A program made the translations under genes and the position numbers. A stretch of 46,984 nucleotides of DNA from Heyndrickxia coagulans DSM 1 = ATCC 7050. GTDB taxonomy: Bacteria; Bacillota; Bacilli; Bacillales; Bacillaceae_C. This document shows positions 17,557 to 26,783 of this stretch, piece by piece. The stretch is taken from positions 1-46,984 of the forward strand of contig NZ_ALAS01000031.1 of NCBI RefSeq assembly GCF_000290615.1, written 5' to 3'. Each line of letters opens with the position of its first letter. Positions within the stretch are counted from its first letter, which is position 1. Under the pieces are notes generated by a model. It saw only the letters and a list, made by a program, of their open reading frames with translations. It was not told the DNA's origin and did not search any database.

Positions 17557-18006
17557 TCAGCCGGCTATTTTCACCGTAACTTCAAGCTCCATTTCCACAT
17601 TTCCCTGAATGGCCCGGCTGATCATGCATGATTTTTCGGCTTTTTCCGCGAGTTTCCGCGCGAGCCGGACGTCGCTCTCGGATGCGCCCGGTTTCAGCAC
17701 AATTTCCGGCCGGTGGATGATCTTTTTATACGTAAATACGCCGCCGGTCACATCGACGATCCCTTCTGATGCCATTGTCAAACTTTCTTTCTCCAGGCTG
17801 CTGCGTTCCATCATCGCCGCCAGCGTAATGATATAACATGTTGCGGCAGCCCCGAGCAACATTTCGTCCGGATTTGTGCCGGCACCCGGACCGCCCATCT
17901 CCGGAGGAATGGAAATTTTTGCCACCAGATTTCCGCATGCGATGTTCCCTGTATCATTGCGAAGCCCCGGCCAGTCTGCTTTTAAATGAAAGTGATGTTC
18001 TGCCAT
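17557..18006 (-). CDS. OsmC-family peroxiredoxin-like protein
   Basis: A 149-aa OsmC/Ohr superfamily protein, which reduces organic or fatty-acid hydroperoxides through a pair of cysteines. The sequence has the family layout GGPGAGTNPDEMLLGAAATC (first cysteine about residue 57) and a second cysteine in AEKAEKSCMISRAIQG near residue 128. It looks like the SACOL1771-type subgroup of Firmicutes. An upstream TTG start is possible, but AGGAGG lies 8 bases before ATG 18006 and only 2 before the TTG. It is the second gene after an MFS transporter, 15 bases apart, so the two are probably co-transcribed. Confidence 0.85.
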   Translation of the reverse strand: MAEHHFHLKADWPGLRNDTGNIACGNLVAKISIPPEMGGPGAGTNPDEMLLGAAATCYIITLAAMMERSSLEKESLTMASEGIVDVTGGVFTYKKIIHRPEIVLKPGASESDVRLARKLAEKAEKSCMISRAIQGNVEMELEVTVKIAG

Positions 18007-18021
18007 GTGCAACCCCTCCTG

Positions 18022-19227
18022 TTAAAATTTACTTTCTGCTGCTGTTGTGTTTTTGCTGGCTGCTGCTTTTCTCCCATGGACGGCATAATAAACGGCAATA
18101 CACAGGACAACCCAGCCCGAAACCGCAAGATACAACATCCGGAAATCCATCAAACCGGCAACTGTCCCGAGCAGATAAGGCCCAGATCCGCTTGCCAGGT
18201 CAAGAAAAATGAAAAACGTCGAAGTTGCCAGGGCTTTCCGGTTCGGCGGCGAAAGCTGAATGGCAATTGCCTGGAAACTGGACTGCACGGTGCCGTAGCC
18301 GATCCCGATCAAAGCTCCTGACAAAAGCAGCATCCATCCGCTGTGCGCCTGGCTGAGCAGGACGAAACCGGCAATTAACAAAATAAACAGCGGGTAAACG
18401 ACAACATTTTCCCCGCGTTCATCAAACCATCTGCCTGTGAAAGGCCTTGTAATGACGAGCGCTGCCGCATATACAAGGAAAAAATAAGTGGCGGCGCCGG
18501 TTAGTCCAATGTCCCTTGCATACAAAGATAAGAAAGACAGCACGCTGGAATAGGCAAGCGTAACCGCAAAAACTGCACCTGAAATCGGCACGGCAGCCGG
18601 TTCAAAGTAATCTTTTACTTTAAAACGGGCCATTTCCTTCACTTGTGCATTCGCAGGCGCCGGTTTTGGAACGGATAACAAAATGGCAGAAATCAGATCG
18701 ATGAATGCAATGATGCTTGACACCAGCACGATCATCTGAAAATCGGCAAACCGGGTAATCAGAATCCCTAAAAACGGCCCGATCGCCATCGCTAGATTCA
18801 TGCTTGTCGCATAATAGCCGGTGCCTTCCCCGCGCCGTTCATTCGGGATGATATCCGCGACAATGGCGCCGGCCGCTGTCGTAATCACGCCGTGCATTGC
18901 TCCCTGGATAAAGCGCAAAACCATCAAAAACAGGAGACTGTCAGCTTTAAAATGAAGCAACATCACCGCCAGAAAAACAACCAATCCGCTGACCAGCATC
19001 TGCTTGCGGCCGATTTTGTCGAAATATTTACCGGCAAATAACCGTGCAATGAGCGAAGCGAGCACAAATATTCCCGCCGCAAGCCCTGCCATCCCCTGGC
19101 TTGCATGGTAGGCGGTTATGACATACATGGCAATACTGGTCATTAACAAGTAAAATACAACGTGCGTAAAAAAATTTGTGGAAGAAATCATAATGAAGTC
19201 TTTCGTCCACAATTTCGGTTTATCCAA
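18022..19227 (-). CDS. MFS transporter, drug-efflux type
   Basis: A 401-aa major facilitator superfamily permease with twelve predicted membrane helices. The loop 2-3 motif is seen as GKYFDKIGRKQMLVSG and its repeat in the second half as GRWFDERGENVVV. The helix-5 region contains GTGYYATSMNLAMAIGPFLG. This is the YfkF/SetA-like or multidrug-efflux type; no substrate can be named. A reading frame is open to 19257, but the only good ribosome binding site (GGGGGG) is 7 bases before a TTG at 19227, giving the N-terminus DKPKLWTKDF that is usual for this group. Start confidence is moderate. Followed by an OsmC gene. Confidence 0.82.
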   Translation of the reverse strand: MDKPKLWTKDFIMISSTNFFTHVVFYLLMTSIAMYVITAYHASQGMAGLAAGIFVLASLIARLFAGKYFDKIGRKQMLVSGLVVFLAVMLLHFKADSLLFLMVLRFIQGAMHGVITTAAGAIVADIIPNERRGEGTGYYATSMNLAMAIGPFLGILITRFADFQMIVLVSSIIAFIDLISAILLSVPKPAPANAQVKEMARFKVKDYFEPAAVPISGAVFAVTLAYSSVLSFLSLYARDIGLTGAATYFFLVYAAALVITRPFTGRWFDERGENVVVYPLFILLIAGFVLLSQAHSGWMLLLSGALIGIGYGTVQSSFQAIAIQLSPPNRKALATSTFFIFLDLASGSGPYLLGTVAGLMDFRMLYLAVSGWVVLCIAVYYAVHGRKAAASKNTTAAESKF

Positions 19228-19911
19228 AGGAAGTACCCCCCCATTTCTAACATACAAAAACAGGTAACTTCATTATAGAACGTTTCAGCAAGAATATTCA
19301 ATGTGTTTCTATACCAGAAATAAAGGGAGCCGTTCACGTCCCTCCGCACCTTACACCTGACATGATGCACGCTATAGGGTGCCCCACGCACCACCATACT
19401 GCAAAGAATGCAGCACGCATAAAAGTCTGAAAATCGACCGACGCAATTTTTCAGCCCAGACGCCTATGCAGCAGAGAGCGCAGGATAGCCCTCGTGCATT
19501 TTTAACGCAGCGCCATCCGAACAACAGTGCATGTTCAGAACAAGGCATGCAGCCCGCTGCTTCAACATGGCGGGAAACAAAACATACGCAATTGTTGCCT
19601 TATTCCTTTATTCCGGTGTATATTTAGAAATATAAAAGTTTACCAAGTGAATAGTTAAAAATAGAAAGACTTTGCTAAATTATCTTAAAATAGCATTCTC
19701 GTAGGGCAAAACCCGATCAGCACGTCTATTCAATCTGCAAACTTCCCGTAATTGGTTCAGCAGATGAATTTTAAAAAAAACAATCTTGAAACCGAATACA
19801 GTCGCGCGGTTTAAGAAATGGAATTGAAAAACGTTAAAGCTGCCAACTGCTATTATTTCTTTGCGGCAAATCAAAACGAAACGGTGTACATTGCCGGACA
19901 GGTTTTTTCCA
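19228..19911. other. Long intergenic stretch without a recognised gene
   Basis: About 680 bases between the MFS gene and the 5-oxoprolinase operon. It must hold the MFS promoter. The rest has no significant ORF. A short C-terminal-like piece in a plus frame (MELKNVKAANCYYFFAANQN, from about 19818) ends close to the pxpB promoter and could be residue of a lost gene, but I cannot identify it. Confidence 0.4.
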
Positions 19912-19940
19912 GTGACAAAATAGAAAACATTTGTTATTAT
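19912..19940 (+). promoter_or_regulatory. Promoter of the pxpBCA operon
   Basis: GTGACA (19912-19917), 17 bases, TATTAT (19935-19940), 44 bases before the pxpB start. Confidence 0.6.
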
Positions 19941-19983
19941 ATGATAATAATCTTTAAATGAATAATAGGATGGAGGCGTCTAT

Positions 19984-20691
19984 ATGGATTTTCAATTGTT
20001 TCCGGAAGGCGACGGCGCAATCCTGATTGAAGCAGGGAAAGAAATCAGCCTTGCAAACCACAGGAAAATCCGGGCGATCGTTTCATTAATCGAAAAAGCG
20101 GCGCCTGCGTGGATGATTGAATATATTCCCGCCTACACAACAGTCACCGTTCTGTATGACCCTTTCAAAGTTTATGCAAAATTTGGCGAATATCCCTACA
20201 GATATGTATCCCGCTATTTCACCCGGCTTCTTGAAAAAGCGCAGCCTACATTTATCCCGGAACCGCGCACAGTCGATATCCCGGTATGCTACGGCGGCAA
20301 ATTCGGGCCGGATCTCGAAAATGTTGCCCGCATCAACGGCCTTACGCCTGAAGAAGTGATCCGCATCCATGCTTCCGGCGACTACACCGTATACATGATC
20401 GGATTTGCACCAGGTTTTCCTTATATCGGCGGCATGCCTGAAAAAATCGCAGCGCCAAGGAAAAAAACGCCGAGGCTCAAAATACCGGAAAGATCGGTCG
20501 GAATCGCCGGGAAACAAACCGGGATTTATCCGATCGAAACACCCGGCGGCTGGCAAATCATCGGCCGGACCCCTGTCAAACTGTTCCGGCCGGACCGGGA
20601 TGGGCCAAGCCTCCTGCAAGCGGGCGACAAAATCCGCTTCCGGCCGGTGAGCCTTGAAGAATACCAGGAACTGGAGAAGATGCCGTCATGA
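19984..20691 (+). CDS. pxpB: 5-oxoprolinase subunit PxpB (KipI-like)
   Basis: A 235-aa subunit of the prokaryotic ATP-dependent 5-oxoprolinase PxpABC, which opens pyroglutamate to glutamate. The family signature GFAPGFPYIGGM (140-151) and the following PRKKTPRLKIPERSVGIAG are clear, as is GIYPIETPGGWQIIGRTP. In B. subtilis the homologue KipI was first known as an inhibitor of sporulation kinase A; the enzymatic role was found later. It starts at ATG 19984 with TGGAGG upstream. Its stop overlaps the start of pxpC by 4 bases (ATGA), so translation is coupled. Confidence 0.93.
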   Translation: MDFQLFPEGDGAILIEAGKEISLANHRKIRAIVSLIEKAAPAWMIEYIPAYTTVTVLYDPFKVYAKFGEYPYRYVSRYFTRLLEKAQPTFIPEPRTVDIPVCYGGKFGPDLENVARINGLTPEEVIRIHASGDYTVYMIGFAPGFPYIGGMPEKIAAPRKKTPRLKIPERSVGIAGKQTGIYPIETPGGWQIIGRTPVKLFRPDRDGPSLLQAGDKIRFRPVSLEEYQELEKMPS

Positions 20692-21686
20692 TTAAAATCA
20701 TCAAACCGGGCATGCTGACAACGGTGCAGGATCTCGGGCGGCACTACCAAAAATACGGGGTTGTCCAAAGCGGGGCAATGGATGCTTTTGCCCACAGAGT
20801 CGCAAACTTGCTTGTCGGCAATCCGGAAAATGAAGCAACACTGGAAATTACGCTCACAGGGCCGGTGCTGGAGTTTCAGAACGATACACTGATTGCCATT
20901 TGCGGCAGCGGGTTCCATGCTGTTTTGGACGGGAAACCGGTCGGGCTATGGCGCCCCGTGAAAGTGAAAAGCGGCAGTGAACTCAGACTGAGGCAGGGCG
21001 GGACCGGCTGCCGCGTCTATTTGGCAGTGGCCGGCGGGATATCTGTTCCGGAAGTGCTGAAAAGCAAGTCAACTTATTTGCGCGCAAGGATAGGCGGTTT
21101 CAACGGCAGGGCGCTCCAGGCGGGCGATGTGCTCGAAACCGGGACTCCCGGGGAAGTCTCCAGGCAACTGGCTGCATCTCTTGAATACCCGCCGGCATGG
21201 TCTGTATCGAAAAACATGCTGCCGGATTACAGTCCGTTTCCAACGATCCGGGTCATTCCGGGCCGCCATCACGATTTATTTGCCGCAGAAAGTATTGAAA
21301 CATTTTTCCATGAACCATACCGCCTTTCGCAAAATTCCGACCGGATGGGGTACCGCCTCGAAGGTCCGAAACTGGCGGTAAAAGCGGCGCAGGAGATGTT
21401 ATCTGAAAGTGTCAGCTTTGGAACCATCCAGGTGCCGTCCGGCGGGGAGCCGATTGTCCTGTTGGCAGACCGGCAAACGACAGGGGGATATCCGAAAATC
21501 GCCCAGGTTGCTTTTGTAGATTTGCCGTTACTCGCCCAGCTGAAGCCGGGTGATAAGCTCAGGTTCAAAAAAATAACGTTGCAGGAAGCACAGTTGCTTT
21601 ATATAGAAAGAGAAAAACAAATTCGCATGTTGAAGGCAACAATTGCCTATCAGGCGAGAAGGAGGGGCACGCATGCTGAGCGTTGA
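20688..21686 (+). CDS. pxpC: 5-oxoprolinase subunit PxpC (KipA-like)
   Basis: A 332-aa biotin-dependent carboxyltransferase-like protein, the second large subunit of PxpABC. The start [18 protein letters not shown] and the motif [20 protein letters not shown] are characteristic, as are [11 protein letters not shown] and [16 protein letters not shown]. PxpB and PxpC together activate the lactam by phosphorylation. It overlaps pxpB by 4 bases and pxpA by 14, which marks a tight operon. Confidence 0.93.
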   Translation: MIKIIKPGMLTTVQDLGRHYQKYGVVQSGAMDAFAHRVANLLVGNPENEATLEITLTGPVLEFQNDTLIAICGSGFHAVLDGKPVGLWRPVKVKSGSELRLRQGGTGCRVYLAVAGGISVPEVLKSKSTYLRARIGGFNGRALQAGDVLETGTPGEVSRQLAASLEYPPAWSVSKNMLPDYSPFPTIRVIPGRHHDLFAAESIETFFHEPYRLSQNSDRMGYRLEGPKLAVKAAQEMLSESVSFGTIQVPSGGEPIVLLADRQTTGGYPKIAQVAFVDLPLLAQLKPGDKLRFKKITLQEAQLLYIEREKQIRMLKATIAYQARRRGTHAER

Positions 21687-22440
21687 TCTGAACTGTGATA
21701 TGGGCGAAAGTTTTGGTGCCTATACCATTGGGAGAGATGAAGAAATACTGGATTTGGTCACTTCCGCCAATATTGCGTGCGGTTTTCACGCCGGCGATCC
21801 GGCTGTGATGCGGAAAACGGTCCGGATGGCGGCTGAAAAAGGGATTGGGATCGGCGCGCACCCCGGGCTCCCGGATTTGATGGGGTTCGGGCGCCGGAAT
21901 ATGCAAATTTCCCCGCAAGAGGCTTATGATATGACCATCTACCAGGTCGGTGCCCTTGCTGCGTTTGCAAAAGCGGAAGGAAGTACCGTCCGGCATGTAA
22001 AACCGCACGGCGCACTTTACAATATGGCAGCCAAAGATCCAAACCTGGCCGAAGCCATTGCGGAGGCGGTTTATGACGTCAGCCCCGGCTTGATTTTATT
22101 CGGGCTTGCCGGCTCGGAACTTGTGAAAGCCGGAGAGAAAGCCGGCTTAAAGACGGCGAGCGAAGTTTTTGCCGACCGGACTTATCAACAAGATGGCTCT
22201 TTGACACCGCGGCGCGAACCGAATGCCTTGATTGAAGACCGTGAAACGGCGGCAAAACAGGTGATCCGGATGATCAAAGAAGGCGTGGTCACCTCCGTGC
22301 AAGGAGAAGATGTCAGCGTCCGTGCGGATACAATCTGTATCCATGGCGACGGCAGACAGGCGCTTGCATTCGCGGAATTTATCCGCCAGTCGCTTGAACG
22401 GGAAGGAATCAAGATAGAAAAAATCAGCCATTTGAGCTGA
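21673..22440 (+). CDS. pxpA: 5-oxoprolinase subunit PxpA (LamB/YcsF family)
   Basis: A 255-aa LamB/YcsF-family protein, the third subunit of 5-oxoprolinase. Signatures are [11 protein letters not shown] (about 5-15), [12 protein letters not shown] (about 34-45), [16 protein letters not shown] and VKPHGALYN. The ATG at 21673 is selected because AGGAGGGG lies 7 bases before it and it gives the usual [11 protein letters not shown] start; a start 10 codons earlier lacks a site. It overlaps the end of pxpC. All three Pxp subunits are present and look intact. Confidence 0.94.
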   Translation: MLSVDLNCDMGESFGAYTIGRDEEILDLVTSANIACGFHAGDPAVMRKTVRMAAEKGIGIGAHPGLPDLMGFGRRNMQISPQEAYDMTIYQVGALAAFAKAEGSTVRHVKPHGALYNMAAKDPNLAEAIAEAVYDVSPGLILFGLAGSELVKAGEKAGLKTASEVFADRTYQQDGSLTPRREPNALIEDRETAAKQVIRMIKEGVVTSVQGEDVSVRADTICIHGDGRQALAFAEFIRQSLEREGIKIEKISHLS

Positions 22441-22807
22441 ACAGGGTGGCGCCAACTGGAATTCCGACCGCCACCCTTGGAATGGGAGGAAAGCAGCACA
22501 ACGGCTTATCCCGAAAAATTGCAGTCTCTCCGCGTAAAACCGGTCCAATGCATACGGCCAATATATTTGTGAGTCTGTAAGGGTTAAACATTCATAACCA
22601 TCCCTCGCAAAGCCGGTCCCAACCAACTGCTGGCAGAAAACAAGCAGCACAGCGGCATATGCCCGATTGGTTCACCAAATCACCGCGGAACTGCTGCAGA
22701 TTGAAATTATACATTTTCCCATCACGTGTGAATTCCCCCGCCTTAAAGATTACAGAACAAAAAGTAGGGGCGGGGGATATCTGTATATAGAAAAGGAGTG
22801 AACGGGT
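22441..22807. other. Intergenic region between pxpA and the DUF969/979 pair
   Basis: No gene is seen. GGGTGGCG (22444-22451) and CGCCACCC (22469-22476) form a perfect 8-bp hairpin right after pxpA, without a T-run. A second perfect repeat, CCCCCGCC (22735-22742) and GGCGGGGG (22769-22776), lies 32 bases upstream of the DUF969 start and could be an operator or leader hairpin. Confidence 0.45.
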
Positions 22808-23497
22808 ATGGTATTGATCGGTGTTGTACTGATTATCATTGGATTTGCACTCAGATTTAACCCGCTGGTCGTTGTGACCGTTTCGGGCCTTGTCACCGGA
22901 TTGATCGCGGGCCTCCCGCTGAAACAACTGATTACGCAATTCGGGGAAGCTTTTACAACAAACCGCTATATGTCCATCTTAATTATTACCTTGCCGGTGA
23001 TCGGCCTTTTGGAAAGAAGCGGGTTGCAGGAACAGGCGAAACATCTCGTTTCCAAAATCAAAGCAGCAACGGCCGGTAAAATCCTCACGTTTTATCTGCT
23101 GATCCGTGAAATTGCCGCAGCGCTCGGCCTGAACAGCCTCGGCGGGCACCCGCAGACAGTGCGGCCGCTCATTGCACCGATGGCTGAAGGGGCGGCGGAA
23201 GCAAAATACGGCGATGTTCCGGAAGAAGACAGAGAAGAAATCCGTGCCCAGGCGGCTGCTGCCGATAATATCGGCCTGTTTTTCGGAGAAGATATCTTTG
23301 TTGCGGTCGGCGCCATTCTTTTAATGAAAGGATTTTTTGACCAAAACGGCATTAAAGCGGATCCGATTTCGATGGCGCTTTGGGGGTTGCCGACAGCCAT
23401 ATTTGTATTTATCGTCCATTCCATCCGGCTCCGCCTCTTTGACCGGAAACTGGACCGCAAGCTTGGAAAAACCGGAAGCAAGGATGTGGAAAAATGA
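22808..23497 (+). CDS. DUF969 membrane protein, probable transporter subunit
   Basis: A 229-aa integral membrane protein of family DUF969, with about six hydrophobic segments and a highly charged C-terminus. Conserved stretches are ITLPVIGLLERSGLQEQAKH and ALGLNSLGGHPQTVRPLIAP. Its biochemical role is not established. It always-looks-paired form here, overlapping a DUF979 gene by 4 bases and followed by pyroglutamyl peptidase, suggests one half of a two-protein carrier for pyroglutamate or pyroglutamyl peptides; this is inference from context. The start is ATG 22808 with AAAAGGAGTG upstream. Confidence 0.85.
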   Translation: MVLIGVVLIIIGFALRFNPLVVVTVSGLVTGLIAGLPLKQLITQFGEAFTTNRYMSILIITLPVIGLLERSGLQEQAKHLVSKIKAATAGKILTFYLLIREIAAALGLNSLGGHPQTVRPLIAPMAEGAAEAKYGDVPEEDREEIRAQAAAADNIGLFFGEDIFVAVGAILLMKGFFDQNGIKADPISMALWGLPTAIFVFIVHSIRLRLFDRKLDRKLGKTGSKDVEK

Positions 23498-24447
23498 TCA
23501 TTTCAACTGAGTGGATTTATATCATCATGGGAATCGTTTGCTTTTTCTGCTCTGCCTACACTTTTTTTGATCAGGCAAACAGCAGGCGCATCCCGTCCGG
23601 CCTTTTTTACCTGATTTATGCCGTTACACTCTTGCTTGGAAAAGTGATCCCGCCTTTTTACACCGGGTTAATGGTGCTTGCCATGGTGGCAATTGTCGCA
23701 TTTGGCGGCCTGCAAAAGGGAAGCTACAACGGGGTGAGTGCGGATGAGCGGGAAAAAAGCCGCAAGCGGTTGGGAAACAAGCTTTTTCTGCCGGCAATAC
23801 TGATCCCGGTTTTAACCGTATTGGGCTCAAAATTGCTGGCCAATGTAAAAATTGGCTCGCGTCTTTTGCTGGATCCTTCCAATCCGACGCTTGTCGCGCT
23901 CGGCGTGGCGTGTATGATTGCCATCCTTACCGCAATAATGCTGACAAAAAGCCGCCCGCAAACCACGTTTAAAGAATCACGGCGCCTTTTGGAAGCAATC
24001 GGCTGGGCTGTTGTCCTTCCGCAAATGCTGGCGACGCTCGGTACCATTTTTACAAAAGCAGGGGTCGGCACAGTGGTGTCAGGCCTGATTACAAAAGTGA
24101 TTCCGGAAAATTCGGTTTTCTGGGTCGTGTTTGTTTTCTGTGTCGGGATGGCACTTTTTACGATGATCATGGGCAATGCGTTCGCCGCTTTTCCGGTGAT
24201 GGCGGCCGGGATTGCGATTCCGTTTTTGATCGAGCGGTTCGGTGCCAATGCGGACCAGATTGCAGCCCTTTCGATGTTCGCCGGTTACTGCGGCACGCTC
24301 ATGACTCCGATGGCAGCAAATTTTAATATTGTGCCGGCTGCGCTGCTTGATTTAAAAGATAAAAACCATGTCATCCGTGTACAAGTGCCAACCGCGTTGC
24401 TGACACTTGCATTTAATATTGTATTGATGTATCTGTTAGTCAAATAG
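23494..24447 (+). CDS. DUF979 membrane protein, probable transporter subunit
   Basis: A 317-aa integral membrane protein of family DUF979 with roughly nine to ten hydrophobic segments. Characteristic stretches are GMALFTMIMGNAFAAFPVMA and SMFAGYCGTLMTPMAANFNI, which resemble the glycine-rich re-entrant elements of carboxylate permeases. It overlaps the DUF969 gene by 4 bases (ATGA), so the two membrane proteins are made together. No characterised function is known to me for this pair. The gene neighbourhood (5-oxoprolinase upstream, Pcp downstream) points to transport of 5-oxoproline or related peptides. Confidence 0.85.
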   Translation: MIISTEWIYIIMGIVCFFCSAYTFFDQANSRRIPSGLFYLIYAVTLLLGKVIPPFYTGLMVLAMVAIVAFGGLQKGSYNGVSADEREKSRKRLGNKLFLPAILIPVLTVLGSKLLANVKIGSRLLLDPSNPTLVALGVACMIAILTAIMLTKSRPQTTFKESRRLLEAIGWAVVLPQMLATLGTIFTKAGVGTVVSGLITKVIPENSVFWVVFVFCVGMALFTMIMGNAFAAFPVMAAGIAIPFLIERFGANADQIAALSMFAGYCGTLMTPMAANFNIVPAALLDLKDKNHVIRVQVPTALLTLAFNIVLMYLLVK

Positions 24448-24539
24448 GAGGCTGGGCCTTACCCTGCTTATATCCATTTGAAATTTGGAGAATACGAGAT
24501 TAAACGAGAGATCATTGCACTTTATTGAAGGAGAGGAAA

Positions 24540-25187
24540 ATGGAGAAAAAAGTACTCTTAACCGGTTTTGATCCTTTTGGCGGGGATAAAGTAAACCCTG
24601 CCCTGGAAGCCATCAAGCAATTGGACGGAAAAAATATGGATGGTACTCGTATCGTCACGCAGCAAGTGCCGACCGTATTTCACGAATCGATCCGGATCGC
24701 TGCTGAGGCCATTGAACGCGAAAAGCCCGATGTTGTCATTTGCGTCGGGCAGGCAGGGGGGCGCACGCAAATCACGCCGGAACGTGTGGCGATAAATATC
24801 GATGATGCCCGCATCCCGGACAATCAGCACAATCAGCCCATTGACGACCCGATTGCAGCGGACGGCCCCGCGGCTTATTGGTCGACGCTGCCGATTAAAA
24901 CGATCACGAGGCAGCTGCGGGAGGCGGGAATCCCGGCTGCTGTCTCCAACACAGCAGGCACATTTGTCTGTAACCACCTGTTTTACGGCGTCATGCACCA
25001 TCTGGCAAAAAACAACATATCGGCCCGCGCAGGTTTTATCCATGTGCCTTATATTCCGGAACAAACAACCGAAACAGGCGCTCCAAGCATGTCCCTTGAA
25101 ACGATCGTCAAAGCGCTTGAAATTGCTGTTTCCGTCTCCGCCACGACCGAAAAAGATCTGGTGGAAACAGGCGGAGCCCTGCATTAA
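24540..25187 (+). CDS. pcp: Pyroglutamyl-peptidase I
   Basis: A 215-aa cysteine peptidase (family C15) that removes N-terminal pyroglutamate from peptides. The catalytic triad is readable at the positions known for Bacillus enzymes: E81 (ITPERVAIN), C144 ([13 protein letters not shown]) and H168 ([11 protein letters not shown]). The substrate loop opening LTGFDPFGG (7-15) is intact. It begins at ATG 24540, with GAAGGAGAGG just upstream; an in-frame TTG five codons earlier overlaps that site. Together with PxpABC it completes a route: pyroglutamyl peptide to free 5-oxoproline to glutamate. Confidence 0.96.
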   Translation: MEKKVLLTGFDPFGGDKVNPALEAIKQLDGKNMDGTRIVTQQVPTVFHESIRIAAEAIEREKPDVVICVGQAGGRTQITPERVAINIDDARIPDNQHNQPIDDPIAADGPAAYWSTLPIKTITRQLREAGIPAAVSNTAGTFVCNHLFYGVMHHLAKNNISARAGFIHVPYIPEQTTETGAPSMSLETIVKALEIAVSVSATTEKDLVETGGALH

Positions 25188-25305
25188 GACGGGGCGAACG
25201 GATGAAGGGCAAAACGGCATGGGCTGCAGTCAGAAATGTTTTCAACAGGGGTGTCTGGGCAGGGCAATGATCGTCAGCGTGCAACAAACGGAGAAAAATT
25301 GTAGC

Positions 25306-25357
25306 AAATCAAACAGTGTCCCGCTGCCAGCCGGCTTGCGGGACACTGTTTGATTTT
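25306..25357 (+). terminator. Strong terminator after pcp
   Basis: A perfect 19-bp stem (25306-25324 with 25338-25356; core ACAGTGTCCCG / CGGGACACTGT) flanked by A and T runs. It can work in both directions. Confidence 0.85.
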
Positions 25358-25406
25358 CCAGGAATTTTCCTATCCGAAATGTTCTCCCGCGGCATCGCGG
25401 CGCCTC

Positions 25407-25446
25407 AAAAAAACCGCCTGGAAAGTTCATTTCCTGACGGGTTTTT
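25407..25446 (-). terminator. Terminator of the purine permease gene
   Basis: On the minus strand AACCCGTC-AGGAAA pairs imperfectly with TTTCC-AGGCGGTT, followed by seven T. It lies 12 bases after the permease stop codon. Confidence 0.7.
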
Positions 25447-25457
25447 CGCCTTTCTTC

Positions 25458-26783
25458 CTATTGTAATAAAGCACTGCAGATCAAGTTGATCAGAAATAAA
25501 GCCCCTAATAAAATCATTACAGGGTGCAATGTTTTTGCCTTCCCTTCCAGGATTTTCAGAACGGGCCAAGCTACAAAACCAAAAGAAAGGCCGGTGGAAA
25601 TACTGGACGTAAAAGGAATCAGCACGATGATCAAAAATGCCGGAAACCAGCTGCTGAAATCATCGAAATGAAGGTCTTTTAACTGCTGCATCATGATTGC
25701 GCCGGTAATGAAGATAATCGGCGCAATGGCAGCCTGCGGAATATAACCCAACAGCGGCGTAAAGAAAAGCGATAAGGCAAACAGAATGCCTGCTGTTACC
25801 GCCATGATCCCCGTTCTGCCGCCGCTTTCGATTCCGGCCGCGCTTTCTGCAGCGGCAACGGTCGGGCTTGTGCCCAATATACCCGAAATCAAGCTTGTCG
25901 CAGCACTCCCTTCGAAAGTCCGTTTGAAATTCCTTTTATCAGGGAGGATTCCTTCCAGCATGCCCATCGATTCAAAAATAAGGATCATCGACATGGAAAA
26001 GACTGCAAGCAAAAACGGGAGAGAAAGCAGGTGTGAGAAATCCCCTTTCCCAACAATCGCGCCATAGCCCGTAAAATTGGATAAGGACACATGCGCGGAT
26101 TCGCTGCCGCGGATGCCAAACAGGATGCCGGCAATAGCTGTCACTGCAATGCCGATCAAAAATCCGCCGTTAACTTTTTTGATAAAAAGCATCAAGTTGA
26201 CAAAAAGGCCGAACAAGAAAAGAAGGACATTCGGATTGGTGAGAGAGGCGAGTTCGATTAATGAAGCTTTCCCCGGCTGGATCAAAGATGCCTTTTCCAG
26301 CCCGATTTCAACAAGAAACAACCCGATTCCGACTGTAATGCCGGTTTTTAAGGAAGCCGGGATGGCCGCCGATAACACTGTGCCCAGTTTTGTAAAAGCC
26401 ACAAGCATATACAGCACACTGGCCAGCATGGAAATCGCAAGCGCTTGTTGCCATGACAATCCCATATTGACCACAATCGTATACGTAAAAAAGGCATTGA
26501 CTCCCATTCCGGGCGTCAGGATGATGGGTGCATTTGCCCAAAACCCCATAATCAGGCAGCCAACCACGGAAGATAAAATGGTGGCAAATACACTCAAGTT
26601 GACGGGAATCCCGGCATCCGCCAAAATCATCGGATTCACAATGATGATATACGAAATGGCAAAAAAACCGGTTATTCCGGCTGTGATTTCCCTTTTTACA
26701 ATGGATTTATCAGAAAAGGCCTGCCATAAGGATGGCCGGCCGGAAGACAGCGTGCGATCATGATAGAGCTGGTGATGAGACAT
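25458..26783 (-). CDS. NCS2-family (AzgA-like) purine permease
   Basis: A 441-aa membrane protein of the AzgA branch of the NCS2 nucleobase transporters, equal in size to B. subtilis PbuG (guanine/hypoxanthine) and PbuO. Key stretches are the N-terminal REITAGITGFFAISYIIIVN, TPGMGVNAFFTYTIV (TM3), and GTSPTVAAAESAAGIESGGRTG, which carries the substrate-site residues. About 13-14 membrane helices. Uptake of guanine, hypoxanthine or adenine is likely; PbuG versus PbuO cannot be decided here. The neighbouring nucleoside genes fit purine salvage. I looked for a purine riboswitch in its leader and found none, although a long hairpin is present (26925-26969). Confidence 0.9.
   Translation of the reverse strand: MSHHQLYHDRTLSSGRPSLWQAFSDKSIVKREITAGITGFFAISYIIIVNPMILADAGIPVNLSVFATILSSVVGCLIMGFWANAPIILTPGMGVNAFFTYTIVVNMGLSWQQALAISMLASVLYMLVAFTKLGTVLSAAIPASLKTGITVGIGLFLVEIGLEKASLIQPGKASLIELASLTNPNVLLFLFGLFVNLMLFIKKVNGGFLIGIAVTAIAGILFGIRGSESAHVSLSNFTGYGAIVGKGDFSHLLSLPFLLAVFSMSMILIFESMGMLEGILPDKRNFKRTFEGSAATSLISGILGTSPTVAAAESAAGIESGGRTGIMAVTAGILFALSLFFTPLLGYIPQAAIAPIIFITGAIMMQQLKDLHFDDFSSWFPAFLIIVLIPFTSSISTGLSFGFVAWPVLKILEGKAKTLHPVMILLGALFLINLICSALLQ

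Noticed and set aside
22441-22480. AGGGTGG-containing hairpin as a T-box leader
   Set aside because: The match to the T-box core stops after AGGGTGG. There is no specifier stem, antiterminator bulge or T-run, and it follows rather than precedes an operon.
24558-25220. A 220-codon minus-strand open frame
   Set aside because: Shadow of pcp, whose catalytic residues are all present on the plus strand.
26077-26763. A 228-codon plus-strand open frame
   Set aside because: Shadow of the purine permease, which has clear NCS2 motifs on the minus strand.
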